A stretch of DNA of 41,259 nucleotides from Paracoccaceae bacterium. GTDB taxonomy: Bacteria; Pseudomonadota; Alphaproteobacteria; Rhodobacterales; Rhodobacteraceae. Each line of letters begins with the position of its first letter. Positions within the stretch are counted from its first letter, which is position 1. Below, one piece after another: positions 16,801 through 25,800 of this stretch. The stretch spans positions 1 to 41,259 of the forward strand of contig CACDPP010000016.1 of assembly GCA_902554705.1 (NCBI GenBank). Direction: 5' to 3'. Below the pieces are notes generated by a model that saw nothing but the letters and a program-made list of their open reading frames with translations, did not search any database and was not told the DNA's origin. The translations under genes and the position numbers were made by a program.

Positions 16801-18372
16801 TCAACTAAAGGAGTGACCCTGATCTCACCGCCACCGCATCATGATATTTATTCTATAGAAGATCTTGCACAGCTGATTTATGACCTGAAGCAAATAAACC
16901 CAAGATGTAAAGTTACAGTAAAACTGGTCGCTGCTTCTGGTGTTGGAACAATAGCTGCTGGTGTAGCTAAGGCTGAGGCTGACGTCATTTTAATTTCAGG
17001 CCATAATGGAGGAACTGGGGCTTCCCCTGCGACATCAATAAAATTTGCTGGTTTGCCTTGGGAAATGGGATTAACGGAAGCTCACCAAGTATTAGCTATG
17101 AATAACCTTAGAGAAAGGATCACACTAAGAACTGATGGTGGCTTGCGGACGGGGCGTGATATAGTAATGGCTGCCATGATGGGTGCCGAAGAATTTGGTA
17201 TAGGTACGGCTGCTTTAATAGCTATGGGATGTATTATGGTTCGTCAGTGCCAGTCAAATACTTGCCCAGTAGGAGTTTGCACTCAAGATGAAAGTTTGCG
17301 CGAAAAATTTACTGGTAATGCTGACAAAGTTGTTAACCTTATTACTTTCTATGCTCAGGAAGTTAGAGAAATTCTAGCAGAAATAGGTGCGCGCAGTGTG
17401 GATGAAATTATTGGCCGTGCTGATTTGCTTGGCCAAGTAAGTAGAGGCTCCGATCATCTTGATGATCTTGACTTGAACCCTTTATTAATAACCGTAGATG
17501 GCGCTGATAGCATTTCATATGATAGGTCTCAGGCAAGAAATGAAGTTTCAGAAACATTGGATAAAGAAATTATACGTGATGCAGAGAGATTTTTGAAAGA
17601 TGGTGAAAAAATGCAGCTTTCTTATGCTATTCAAAATACGCATAGAACGGTTGGAACTCGGACATCAAGTGAAATTGTACAAAGATTTGGAATGCGAAAT
17701 TCGCTGCAAGAAGATCATTTAGTTGTTAAGTTGACAGGGTCCGCTGGTCAAGCATTAGGAGCTTTTGCCGCTCCAGGTTTGAAGTTAGAAGTTTCAGGCG
17801 ATGCAAATGACTATGTAGGCAAGGGGTTATCTGGTGGTACAATAGTCATTAGACCGCCAATGATAAGTCCATTAATTGCGGCTGACAATACTATTATCGG
17901 TAATACAGTTTTGTACGGAGCAACGGATGGATTTTTATTTGCTTCCGGACGTGCAGGAGAGCGTTTTGCAGTAAGAAACTCGGGCGCAAAGGTTGTTGTA
18001 GAGGGTTGCGGGTCAAACGGATGTGAGTATATGACCGGAGGAGTGGCGGTTGTTCTTGGAAGTATTGGTGCTAATTTTGGTGCGGGCATGACAGGTGGAA
18101 TGGCTTATATTTATGACCCAGAAAACCAAGCAGAAGAAGTTATGAACATGGAGTCGATTGTCACAGCAAGAGTTCAAGTTGATTACTGGAAAAAAGAGTT
18201 GAGAAGTTTATTGGAAAAACACGCTGTTGAAACAGAAAGTCGAAGAGCTCAGGAAATTTTACGTAACTGGGATATTGAGGTAAATAACTTTATCCAGATT
18301 TGTCCAAAAGAAATGCTTAACAAAATTTCGCATCCAATTTCTTTTGATAAGGGAGCAATTCCGGCTGAATAA
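13801..18372 (+). CDS. gltB: Glutamate synthase (NADPH) large subunit GltB
   Basis: Alpha subunit of GOGAT, making two glutamates from glutamine and 2-oxoglutarate; with glutamine synthetase it is the main ammonium-assimilation route at low ammonium. At 1523 residues it has the normal length. A 45-residue propeptide precedes the class II amidotransferase nucleophile Cys46 (EHASCGVGL), which must be exposed by cleavage. The central domain and the FMN-binding synthase domain follow (about 830-1210, with SGHNGGTGASPATS). The 3Fe-4S ligands are Cys1144, 1150 and 1155 (GCIMVRQCQSNTCPVG), and the C-terminal beta-helix has the repeated GG-rich turns. The ribosome binding site before the ATG is weak. 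It ends 121 bases before mtgA. Confidence 0.98.
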   Translation: MKSEKSNFESFEKIPYGEKWVKAENEKRNWMSKNSLYREDMEHASCGVGLVVSLDGKPNRKVVENGIDALKAIWHRGAVDADGKTGDGAGIHIQIPVPFFYDQIRRTGHEPRLDELIAVGQVFLPRTDFGAQETCRTIVETEVLRMGYYIYGWRHVPVEVGCLGEKANATRPEIEQILISNSKGVDEVTFERELYVIRRRIEKSVAEAGITDLYLASLSCRSIIYKGMMLAEQVAVFYPDLMDERFKSSFAIYHQRYSTNTFPQWWLAQPFRMLAHNGEINTLKGNTNWMKSHEIRMASNAFGPLADDIKPIIPGGASDSAALDAVFEVLVRAGRSAPMAKTMLVPESWSNQAKELPKKWRDMYSYCNSIMEPWDGPAALAMTDGRWVCAGLDRNGLRPMRYVVTGDGLLIAGSEVGMVPTDEATIREKGALGPGQLLAVDMEEGRLFHDTEIKNKLAESQPFGDWVSKIIDLDKVLSKVTEKAVFSGNQLRKRQIAAGYSIEEIEQILAPMVEDAKETLASMGDDTPSAVLSKKYRPLSHYFRQNFSQVTNPPIDSLREYRVMSLKTRFGNLKNVLDESSTQTEILVLDSPFVGNSQWQSLKKQFNADLVEIDCTFDVNAEQGALQVELERIRSEAEDAVRSGAGHLVLSDQRSSETKVAVPMILATSAVHSHLTRKGLRTFCSLNVSSAECIDPHYFAVLIGAGATVVNAYLAEDTIADRIERGLLKGPLTEATRRYKEAIDQGLLKIMAKMGISVVSSYRGGLNFEAVGLSRAMCAEYFPGLVSRISGIGVHGIQQKAIEIHKLGWFGQDVLPIGGFYKSRKTGETHAWEAQTMHMMQTACNRASYDLWKQYSNRMQSNPPIHLRDLLAIKPLGEPIPLEDVESITSIRKRFVTPGMSLGALSPEAHKTLNVAMNRIGAKSDSGEGGEDPAHFHPEPNGDNPSAKIKQVASGRFGVTAEYLNQCEELEIKVAQGAKPGEGGQLPGMKVTDLIARLRHSTKGVTLISPPPHHDIYSIEDLAQLIYDLKQINPRCKVTVKLVAASGVGTIAAGVAKAEADVILISGHNGGTGASPATSIKFAGLPWEMGLTEAHQVLAMNNLRERITLRTDGGLRTGRDIVMAAMMGAEEFGIGTAALIAMGCIMVRQCQSNTCPVGVCTQDESLREKFTGNADKVVNLITFYAQEVREILAEIGARSVDEIIGRADLLGQVSRGSDHLDDLDLNPLLITVDGADSISYDRSQARNEVSETLDKEIIRDAERFLKDGEKMQLSYAIQNTHRTVGTRTSSEIVQRFGMRNSLQEDHLVVKLTGSAGQALGAFAAPGLKLEVSGDANDYVGKGLSGGTIVIRPPMISPLIAADNTIIGNTVLYGATDGFLFASGRAGERFAVRNSGAKVVVEGCGSNGCEYMTGGVAVVLGSIGANFGAGMTGGMAYIYDPENQAEEVMNMESIVTARVQVDYWKKELRSLLEKHAVETESRRAQEILRNWDIEVNNFIQICPKEMLNKISHPISFDKGAIPAE

Positions 18373-18493
18373 CATTCAAAATCAGAGTTTATGCTGGAAT
18401 TGTTTTGCCAAACAAATGATGTTTTAATCCAAAGGTTTGCTATAGATAGAAAGCACGGTCTGTGAATATAGAAACCATTGGGCAAATTTTCAA

Positions 18494-19162
18494 ATGCGTC
18501 AAAAAATCAAAAAAATTTTGATGACAGGTTTGATACTGTTTTTCATATTAGTATTTGCCATCGTTCTACTTTTTAGATTTATTCCTATTCCTACCACGCC
18601 TTACATGATTTCAGAGACTTCAAATCATGGGGCGATATCTTATTCTTGGGTCAATTTAAAAGATATATCAGCAAGTTTACCCTTAAGTATTGTGGCTGCG
18701 GAGGATGTGAATTTTTGCAATCATTGGGGGTTTGATTTGGCAGCAATTCGGTCAGCTATTGAGCAAGGATCAAAGAGAGGTGCATCCACATTAAGTCAGC
18801 AAGTTGTAAAAAACTTATTTCTCTGGCACCAACGAAGTTGGATCAGAAAAGCCTTTGAGGCTGTTTTGACCCCAGTCGTAGAGATTTCTTGGCCAAAAAA
18901 GCGAATTCTTGAGGTTTATTTGAATATTGCTGAATTTGATGAGGGTATTTTTGGAATTGAAGAGGCCAGTCAGAAACTCTTTGGAATGTCTTCCAATAAA
19001 TTGAGCTTACAGCAAGCGGCGTTGTTAGCAGCTGTTTTACCCAATCCCAAACAGCGCTCAGTAATAGATCCCAGCAAATTTATTCAGAAACGCGCGCTAT
19101 CAATTGCTGATGGAGCTGCCACGATACTGAAAGATGACCGTTCAGATTGTTTTACTGATTGA
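18494..19162 (+). CDS. mtgA: Monofunctional peptidoglycan glycosyltransferase MtgA
   Basis: GT51 transglycosylase that polymerises lipid II into glycan strands without a transpeptidase domain. The 222 residues start with a membrane anchor (about 8-30). The family motifs follow in order: catalytic Glu70 in EDVNFCNHWGFD, GASTLSQQVVKNLFLW (97-111) and KRILEVYLNIAEFDEGIFG (136-154) with the second catalytic Glu. The catalytic domain faces the periplasm. The gene stands alone between gltB and a glutathione transferase. The 121-base spacer before it shows no clear promoter. Length and motifs match family members, so it looks functional. Confidence 0.95.
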   Translation: MRQKIKKILMTGLILFFILVFAIVLLFRFIPIPTTPYMISETSNHGAISYSWVNLKDISASLPLSIVAAEDVNFCNHWGFDLAAIRSAIEQGSKRGASTLSQQVVKNLFLWHQRSWIRKAFEAVLTPVVEISWPKKRILEVYLNIAEFDEGIFGIEEASQKLFGMSSNKLSLQQAALLAAVLPNPKQRSVIDPSKFIQKRALSIADGAATILKDDRSDCFTD

Positions 19163-19215
19163 AAATCGTTTAAATTCGGTGCATGTGTCTTTGAAAATAA
19201 TATTTAATTTTTGAA

Positions 19216-19881
19216 ATGCTTAGACTCTATCATCTTCCTCTTTCACCATTTTGTAGAAAAGTTCGCCTTGTATTGGCGGAAAAAAAAGTTGAAGTGGAAC
19301 TCATTGAAGAGAGGTACTGGGAAAAGTCTCCTGAGTTTTTGAAAAAAAGCCCAAGTGGTAAAATACCTATTTTACAATTGGACGGAATGCTTCTTACCGA
19401 AAGTACTCCTATATGTGAATTTTTGGAAGATTTGTACCCTCAGCCTAAATTAATGCCAGATAGCCCTGAGGATCGCTACGAAGTGAGAAGATTGGTAAAC
19501 TGGTTCGATGATAAGTTCCATTATGAAGTAACATCCAAACTCTTATACGAGAGAATAAATAAGAAAATTATGAAACAGGGCGCTCCTGATAGTAAAAATG
19601 TGATGAATGGAAAACGTAAAATTAAATATCATTTAGACTATATGACTTATTTATTAGAGCGTCGCAGGTGGTTAGCTGGAAATTCCATGACTTTAGCAGA
19701 TTTTACCGCTGCTGCTCATTTCTCAACATTGGATTATACAAAAGATGTTGATTGGGTTGAGTCAAACACAGTGAAAGACTGGTATGCAAAAATAAAATCG
19801 CGCCCGGCTTTTCGTGGTATTTTAGCAGATCAAATCTCTGGGTTTCCACCTTCTGATCATTATAATGATCTAGATTTTTAA
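19216..19881 (+). CDS. Glutathione S-transferase family protein
   Basis: 221-residue cytosolic GST. The thioredoxin-fold N-terminal domain contains LYHLPLSPFCRKVRL with Ser/Cys at the position of the catalytic residue, SPSGKIPILQLDG with the cis-proline, and the glutathione gamma-Glu-binding ES pair in LLTESTPICEFLE. The C-terminal helical domain (about 90-215) has RRWLAGNSMTLADFTAAAH, the N-capping box typical of GSTs. The PFCRK sequence could support Cys-type chemistry (beta/omega-like) rather than classical conjugation. The substrate is unknown. It precedes queG by 78 bases on the same strand. Confidence 0.9.
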   Translation: MLRLYHLPLSPFCRKVRLVLAEKKVEVELIEERYWEKSPEFLKKSPSGKIPILQLDGMLLTESTPICEFLEDLYPQPKLMPDSPEDRYEVRRLVNWFDDKFHYEVTSKLLYERINKKIMKQGAPDSKNVMNGKRKIKYHLDYMTYLLERRRWLAGNSMTLADFTAAAHFSTLDYTKDVDWVESNTVKDWYAKIKSRPAFRGILADQISGFPPSDHYNDLDF

Positions 19882-19959
19882 AATTTTTCTAATTTCTACT
19901 TTCTTTTTGCCTGGAAACTATATTTGTTAAGATATATTTTAATCTCTTGAAACGTTTAG

Positions 19960-20997
19960 ATGACGAATGATGGCATTAAACATAAGCTAAAGGAGCGAGC
20001 CCAATTTGAGGGCTTTAGCCTTATGAGGATATGCCGACCTTGGAGTTTGAAAGAGCATTCACAGAGGCTTCGAGAGTTTTTGAATAAAAATAGGCATGGT
20101 GAAATGTCGTGGATGAACGAAAAGCTAGAGTGGAGATCTGACCCGAGCAGTCTATGGCCAAATGCTCAGTCTTGTGTGATGCTAGGAGAAAGCTATTCTC
20201 CAAAGCATGATCCGCTAGAAATTTTAAAAAAACCTGAAAAAGGTGCGATTTCTGTCTATGCGCAAAACAAAGATTATCATGATGTAGTCAAAAAGCGATT
20301 AAAACGCTTAGCCCGATGGCTAGTGAAAGAGTTTGAATGTGAAGTGAAGGTCTTTGTTGATACAGCGCCCGTTCCTGAAAAGGCTTTAGGTCAGGCAGCA
20401 GGATTGGGTTGGCAGGGTAAGCATACAAACTTGGTCAGTAGAGATCTAGGAAGTTGGTTCTTTATTGGATCGATATTCACTACGCTAAATATCGAAGAAG
20501 ATAGCATGGAAATAAGCAATTGTGGGACATGCACTTCCTGCCTAGACGTGTGTCCAACAAATGCATTTCCGAAACCATACAAGCTAGATGCACGCCTTTG
20601 CATTTCGTATCTTACTATAGAAAGTAGTAGCCCTGTTCCCGAGCATTTAAGACCAAAAATTGGAAACCGTGTATATGGCTGTGATGATTGTCTTGCTGTA
20701 TGCCCTTGGAATAAGTTTGCAAAAGAGGCCGCCGATAACAAATACCATGCACGCGACGATTTATTAGAACCAGAGTTAGATCAGCTCGTAATTTTAGATG
20801 ACCTTTCTTTCCGAAAAAAATTTTCAGGGAGTCCGATAAAGAGGATAGGTCGAGATAGGTTCATCAGAAATGTACTATATGCTATTGGTAATTCTCATGA
20901 CAAAAAATATCTGGATAAAATTGAGCACCTCGTAAAAGATCCTAACCCTGTTGTTGCAGATGCTGCGCAATGGGCGAAAAGGGAACTAAACGGATAA
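19960..20997 (+). CDS. queG: Epoxyqueuosine reductase QueG
   Basis: Cobalamin-dependent iron-sulfur enzyme that catalyses the last step of queuosine formation in tRNA, reducing epoxyqueuosine. The 345 residues include the catalytic Asp134 in [19 protein letters not shown] and [11 protein letters not shown] beyond it. Two 4Fe-4S sets follow: Cys188, 191, 194 and 198, then Cys214 (LCISYLT) with Cys241, 244 and 248 ([11 protein letters not shown]). A short HEAT-like tail (about 295-345) binds tRNA in the family. Every key residue is present. The other queuosine genes are not in this window. Confidence 0.97.
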   Translation: MTNDGIKHKLKERAQFEGFSLMRICRPWSLKEHSQRLREFLNKNRHGEMSWMNEKLEWRSDPSSLWPNAQSCVMLGESYSPKHDPLEILKKPEKGAISVYAQNKDYHDVVKKRLKRLARWLVKEFECEVKVFVDTAPVPEKALGQAAGLGWQGKHTNLVSRDLGSWFFIGSIFTTLNIEEDSMEISNCGTCTSCLDVCPTNAFPKPYKLDARLCISYLTIESSSPVPEHLRPKIGNRVYGCDDCLAVCPWNKFAKEAADNKYHARDDLLEPELDQLVILDDLSFRKKFSGSPIKRIGRDRFIRNVLYAIGNSHDKKYLDKIEHLVKDPNPVVADAAQWAKRELNG

Positions 20998-21069
20998 ATC
21001 CTGCCGCAAATGGACACACCTTTCCCAAATAATAAATTAAGTGATTTTAAATAAGCTTAAGGAATAAAA

Positions 21070-23073
21070 ATGTCATTTATTTTAGGCGTTGACACTGGTG
21101 GTACTTATACTGACGCGGTTATCCTAGAAGATGAGGAACGTGTTATTGCTTTTTCTAAAGCTCTAACAACTCACAGCGATTTATCGTTAGGGATTGGATC
21201 AGCCATACAAAAAGCGGTTGAACAGAAAAATATAGACCCAAAAAAAATTTCTTTAGTTTCTCTGTCAACCACCTTAGCAACTAATGCTTTAGTTGAGGGA
21301 CAAGGAGATACAGTTGCATTAATCATGATTGGTTTTAAAGATAGCGATCTTAAGAAACATTCAATTTTTGATGCACTGAAAGGGGATCCTTTTTTAGTTA
21401 TTGAAGGTGGTCATAATTATGCGGGCTTTGAAGCAAGCCCGCTTGCAAAAAACGAATTGTCGAGGTGGGTATCTGAAATTAAAGGCGTTTCCGCTTACGC
21501 AGTTTGTTCACAATTTGCAGTAAGGAACCCAGAGCATGAATTAGAAGCTGCAGAAATTATTCGCAAATTGACGGATAAACCTGTGAGCTTATCTCATCAG
21601 ATTTCGGTTAAACTCAATGGCCCAAAAAGGGCTCTGACAGCAGTTTTAAATGCGCGATTAATCGCCCTAATTGATTTGCTAATTGTAAAAGCTGAACATG
21701 TCATAAAGAGCCTTGGACTCTTAGCACCACTGATGGTTGTAAGAGGGGATGGCGCTTTAATCAGCGCAGCACAAGCGCGCGAAAAACCAATTGAAACCAT
21801 TTTGAGTGGGCCCGCTGCTTCAATTGTAGGGGCACGATGGTTAACAGGCGAAACAGAAGCAATTATCTCGGATATCGGAGGCACAACAACTGACATAGCT
21901 GTCTTGATGGGAGGAAAGCCTGCTATTGATCCAAGAGGGGCAAGTGTTGGCCCTTATAGAACCATGGTAGAAGCAGTAGCCATGTATACGTTTGGATTAG
22001 GTGGTGACAGTGAGGTAAAATTGAGGGTGGAGGGTTTGGGCGGGGATATTTCTCTGGGCCCTAAAAGAGTAATACCAGTTGCTTTGGCGGCATCAATTGA
22101 ACCAGACTTGATTCATCAAACCTTGGATAACCAACTTAAAAATGAAACGCCGAATGATTTTGATGCGCGATTTATAAGAAGAACTAGGGCCTCAACAGAA
22201 CCAGTATTATCTGAGCGTGATGATAAAGTTTACAGGAGAATTGGTGAGCAATTCTATCCCATGAGCAAGGTGGTTAAATCTCGCCTAGATTTGCAGTCTG
22301 TAATTAAATTAGTTTCTATGGGTGTTGCTCAAATTTCAGCTGTGACACCTTCCGACGCCAGTCACGTACTTGGCAAATCAAACGCCTGGGATAAAGAAGC
22401 AGCGATTAAGGCTATCGATCTTTTTGCCCGACGCCGTAATGGATCAGGAGAGCTTTTGGCTAGCTCAACTGCACAGATGGCTGAAAGGATAATTTGCCAG
22501 CTTACAGAGCAGACAAGTAGCTCTATATTAGAAATGGCCTTTTCGGAAGAAAAGGTTGATTTTGGAGATAAGCCAGATGTATTAGCTAAGCATCCTCTGA
22601 CCCAGTTTGGCCTTGCGGGATATAGTGATTTAATAAAAGTAAATGTTGGGATCAGTAAAAAAATTATAGGCCTAGGAGCTTCGGCGCCAACCTATTATCC
22701 TGCTGTTGGTACTGAATTAAATTGTGAGGTTATTTTACCTGAATATGCCGGCGTGGCAAATGCTATCGGTGCTGTTGTTGGGAAGATTGTTATGAGGGAG
22801 TCAGGGGTGATTTCTTCTCCTTCTGAGGGGAAATATCTTGTTCATCTCGATGGAAAGCCTGTCAATTTTACTAGTGAGACAGAAGCCTTGAAGGTATTAG
22901 AAGAAAAATTAACGGAGAAGAGTATTCAGAAAGCAAAAGAAGCTGGTGCAGAAAATGTTAGTGTGAATATTGATAGAGAGATAAAAACAGCTAATATAGA
23001 GAACCGCTCAGTTTTCGTAGAGGCAAGTGTTTTAGTAGAAGCATCTGGGCGCCCAAGAATTTCCAAAAGTTAA
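21070..23073 (+). CDS. Hydantoinase/oxoprolinase family protein, HyuA-like, without a HyuB partner
   Basis: 667-residue member of the ATP-dependent hydantoinase/oxoprolinase A family, in the actin-like ATPase superfamily. The N-terminal phosphate-1 loop is GVDTGGTYTDAVI (5-17), the phosphate-2 loop is SDIGGTTTDIAVL (about 274-286), and the middle contains the family segment ILSGPAASIVGA. Relatives hydrolyse cyclic amides such as hydantoins or 5-oxoproline, normally with a separate B subunit. No such gene is adjacent. The ATG is preceded by AAGGAAT. It ends sharing TTAA with the convergent trhO. The substrate is unknown and activity as a stand-alone protein is uncertain. Confidence 0.85.
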   Translation: MSFILGVDTGGTYTDAVILEDEERVIAFSKALTTHSDLSLGIGSAIQKAVEQKNIDPKKISLVSLSTTLATNALVEGQGDTVALIMIGFKDSDLKKHSIFDALKGDPFLVIEGGHNYAGFEASPLAKNELSRWVSEIKGVSAYAVCSQFAVRNPEHELEAAEIIRKLTDKPVSLSHQISVKLNGPKRALTAVLNARLIALIDLLIVKAEHVIKSLGLLAPLMVVRGDGALISAAQAREKPIETILSGPAASIVGARWLTGETEAIISDIGGTTTDIAVLMGGKPAIDPRGASVGPYRTMVEAVAMYTFGLGGDSEVKLRVEGLGGDISLGPKRVIPVALAASIEPDLIHQTLDNQLKNETPNDFDARFIRRTRASTEPVLSERDDKVYRRIGEQFYPMSKVVKSRLDLQSVIKLVSMGVAQISAVTPSDASHVLGKSNAWDKEAAIKAIDLFARRRNGSGELLASSTAQMAERIICQLTEQTSSSILEMAFSEEKVDFGDKPDVLAKHPLTQFGLAGYSDLIKVNVGISKKIIGLGASAPTYYPAVGTELNCEVILPEYAGVANAIGAVVGKIVMRESGVISSPSEGKYLVHLDGKPVNFTSETEALKVLEEKLTEKSIQKAKEAGAENVSVNIDREIKTANIENRSVFVEASVLVEASGRPRISKS

Positions 23074-23984
23074 TTTTCGTCATAACCGGCCATGTGCTTT
23101 TGTCCGCGTTTCCTAGATAACTGGATTTGTTTTTGCCTTTCCCGAAACCGGCTTTTGTCAGTTTCAGTGGTCTTACTTTTGCACTTGTGACAAGAAACAC
23201 CATGTTCATACTCGGAACGTTCTTTATCTTCGGGCAGTATAGGTTGCCTACAGGCATAACATAATTTGTGGGGCCCCTCTTTGAGTTCATGCCTAACGGA
23301 TACTCGTGCATCAAACACAAAGCAGTCGCCCTCCCATTCGCTTTGTTCTTTGGGCATTTCTTCTAAATATTTTAATATTCCACCTTTTAAATGAGAGACA
23401 TTCTCAACACCTTGGCCAATAAGGTAGTTCGTTGATTTCTCGCAGCGAATTCCTCCAGTACAAAACATCGCTATATGTTTGTTTTGGAATTTTGCTTTAT
23501 TTTTTTCCCACCAAGCGGGGAACTCTCTAAACGAACTAGTTTGAGGGTTTATAGCACCTTTAAATGTACCTATATCAACCTCATACTCATTACGTGTATC
23601 GATCACAACAACATCGGGATCATGTAGCACTGAATTCCAGTCAGATGGATCGACATAATGTCCAACCCTGGCTTTGGGGTCAATATTTGGCTGACCCATA
23701 GTAACTATTTCTTTTTTTAATTTTACTTTCATTCTAGGAAACGGTGGAAGTTTCGAAACACTTTTCTTGTACTCTAAATCGGCACAGCCTGGCATCTTTT
23801 TTATATAGATAAGTATTTTTTCTATGTTTTCGTATGTTCCAGCAATCGTGCCGTTTATCCCTTCTGAAGCAAGTAACAGAGATCCACTTATGCCTAAATC
23901 TTCGCACTTTTTTTGCAGCGGTTCACGCAATTCTAAATGATTTTTAAAACGCGTAAAATGGTAGAGGGCAGCTACTGTAAACAT
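23070..23984 (-). CDS. trhO: tRNA uridine-5-hydroxylase TrhO (rhodanese-related, UPF0176)
   Basis: Oxygen-dependent enzyme that hydroxylates U34 of certain tRNAs, the first step toward 5-(carboxy)methoxyuridine. The 304 residues comprise an acylphosphatase-like N-terminal part (about 1-95, with SEGINGTIAGT), a rhodanese domain (about 115-215) with the conserved FCTGGIRCEKST (Cys175 and Cys181), and a C-terminal tail with two C-x2-C pairs (Cys242/245 and 265/268) that look like a metal site. The family was long annotated as a sulfurtransferase; the hydroxylase role comes from E. coli and B. subtilis homologues. It lies 145 bases downstream of serA on the same strand, probably with its own promoter. 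Confidence 0.94.
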   Translation of the reverse strand: MFTVAALYHFTRFKNHLELREPLQKKCEDLGISGSLLLASEGINGTIAGTYENIEKILIYIKKMPGCADLEYKKSVSKLPPFPRMKVKLKKEIVTMGQPNIDPKARVGHYVDPSDWNSVLHDPDVVVIDTRNEYEVDIGTFKGAINPQTSSFREFPAWWEKNKAKFQNKHIAMFCTGGIRCEKSTNYLIGQGVENVSHLKGGILKYLEEMPKEQSEWEGDCFVFDARVSVRHELKEGPHKLCYACRQPILPEDKERSEYEHGVSCHKCKSKTTETDKSRFRERQKQIQLSRKRGQKHMAGYDEN

Positions 23985-24129
23985 TAATAGGTTTTAGGAC
24001 AAATTTATGAAAAAATGCAAGACGGACAATACTTATTGATAAAATCTGCAGATGAGGTGAATTAACAAGAATGCCTAAACCAGATTGAATTTTACCTTAA
24101 TTTTTAAAAGTTAGTTGGGTGCTAGGCTG

Positions 24130-25740
24130 CTAACTGTTTGGATTTTCAACTGGAAAATTTAATGCTTTCGCTTGTCCAAAAACACCAGTGGCTTTTAAAG
24201 CTACAATAACTGTATCCGAAATTGGGTTATCTACATACAACAAAGCAATCGCTTGGCCACCTGCTTGGGATCTACCAAGAGTAAAGTTTGCAATATTAAC
24301 ATCGTTATCACCAAGTGTTTTTCCTAGAACACCAATTATACCAGGAACGTCCTCATTTGTTGTGTACAGCATGTGAGGCCCAACTTCAGCGTCGATGTTG
24401 ATGCCTTTAATTTGAATAAAACGAGGTTTGCCATCGCTAAAGACAGTGCCAGCCACTGAGCGTTCTCTTTTTTCTGTAACGACTGTCACTTTAATGTAGC
24501 CCTCGAAAGCTCCAGCTTTGTCTTGATTTGTAGTGCTTATTTTAATCCCGCGTTCTTTTGCGATTATTGGTGCGGAGACCATGTTTACGTCTGGGTTGGC
24601 TTTTGTCATAATTCCAGAAATCACACTGCTGTTCAGTGCCGGTAAATTCATTTTAGAAACAAGGCCATCATATAATATATTGATAGCTTTGACAGGCTCA
24701 TCAGTCATCTGGCCAGCGAAACTTCCCAAATATTGTGATAATTTAACCCAGGGCCCCATAACCTTTGCTTCTTCTGCACTCATAGAGGGCATGTTGAGGG
24801 CATTTTCTACAGCACCCTCAAGAAGATAATTAGACATTTGTTCGGCAACTTGAAGAGCTACGTTTTCCTGGGCCTCAATTGTTGCTGCGCCTAAGTGGGG
24901 AGTGCAAACGACATTAGGTAAATTAAAAAGAGGATTGCTGTTTGCAGGTTCTTCTTCAAAAACGTCTAAAGCGGCCCCCGCCACGTGGCCGCTTTTTAAA
25001 AAATCTGCTAAGGCACTTTCGTCTACTAGTCCCCCCCTTGCACAATTAATAATCCGAACACCTTTTTTAGTCTTTTTTAAATTCTCGCGGCTTAAAATAT
25101 TTTTAGTCATATCTGTAAGAGGAACATGTAAAGTTATGAAGTCTGCTTTTGGCAGTAAATCTTCTAGTCCTTCTATTTTTTCTACACCTATTTCAAGCGC
25201 CTTTTCATTGGACAAAAAAGGATCATATGCCAATACTTTCATTTTTAAATTGCGGGCGCGCTCACAAACAATTCCTCCGATGTTACCTGCTCCAATTACG
25301 CCCAAGGTTTTTCCCGTTAGTTCGACACCCATAAATTTTGATTTTTCCCATTTGCCCGCATGAGTTGATGCACTTGCTTGCGGAATCTGCCTGGCAACAG
25401 CGAACATCATAGCTATCGCGTGTTCAGCAGTAGTTATCATGTTTCCAAATGGTGTATTCATAACGACTATACCCTGTTTGGAGGCCGCCTGTTTATCAAT
25501 GTTATCGGTTCCTATGCCAGCCCGACCTATCACTTTCAGTTTATGGGCATTTTTTAAAATAGTTGGAGTTACCTTTGTTGCAGACCGAATTGCCAAACCG
25601 TCGTAGTTTCCAATTGCTTTAGCCAGAGCTTCTTTGTCTTTACCCAAGTCTGGCATAAAATCCACTTCGATACCGCGATCGATAAATATTTGAACTGCTG
25701 TTTCGCTTAACTTGTCTGATACTAATACTTTAGGTGCCAT
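24130..25740 (-). CDS. serA: D-3-phosphoglycerate dehydrogenase SerA, long form with ASB and ACT domains
   Basis: First step of serine synthesis, oxidising 3-phosphoglycerate to 3-phosphohydroxypyruvate. The 536-residue long form has a split substrate-binding domain, an NAD-binding domain with GVIGAGNIGG (147-156), and the catalytic triad Arg235 (CARGGLVDE), Glu264 (FEEEP) and His282 (CTPHLGAAT). An intervening allosteric substrate-binding domain (about 320-450) and a C-terminal ACT domain (about 460-533, VPGIIGVLGKTLG) follow. ACT domains bind L-serine in homologues, so feedback inhibition is likely. AAGGAAG precedes the ATG. It is 60 bases downstream of serC on the same strand, forming a serC-serA operon. 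Confidence 0.98.
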   Translation of the reverse strand: MAPKVLVSDKLSETAVQIFIDRGIEVDFMPDLGKDKEALAKAIGNYDGLAIRSATKVTPTILKNAHKLKVIGRAGIGTDNIDKQAASKQGIVVMNTPFGNMITTAEHAIAMMFAVARQIPQASASTHAGKWEKSKFMGVELTGKTLGVIGAGNIGGIVCERARNLKMKVLAYDPFLSNEKALEIGVEKIEGLEDLLPKADFITLHVPLTDMTKNILSRENLKKTKKGVRIINCARGGLVDESALADFLKSGHVAGAALDVFEEEPANSNPLFNLPNVVCTPHLGAATIEAQENVALQVAEQMSNYLLEGAVENALNMPSMSAEEAKVMGPWVKLSQYLGSFAGQMTDEPVKAINILYDGLVSKMNLPALNSSVISGIMTKANPDVNMVSAPIIAKERGIKISTTNQDKAGAFEGYIKVTVVTEKRERSVAGTVFSDGKPRFIQIKGINIDAEVGPHMLYTTNEDVPGIIGVLGKTLGDNDVNIANFTLGRSQAGGQAIALLYVDNPISDTVIVALKATGVFGQAKALNFPVENPNS

Positions 25741-25800
25741 TTAATGGATCTTCCTTACTACATTATGAAATTAAATTTGTGAATACTCGTGATTTTAGGG

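Noticed and set aside
23985-24129. 145-base spacer between serA and trhO examined for a small gene, tRNA or terminator
   Set aside because: No clover-leaf, no GC-rich stem and no supported short reading frame; only weak promoter-like matches such as TTGTCC on the minus strand.
25149-25363. Overlapping + strand open frames of 61-153 codons opposite serA
   Set aside because: They are antisense to a clearly functional gene, without plausible start sites or protein features.
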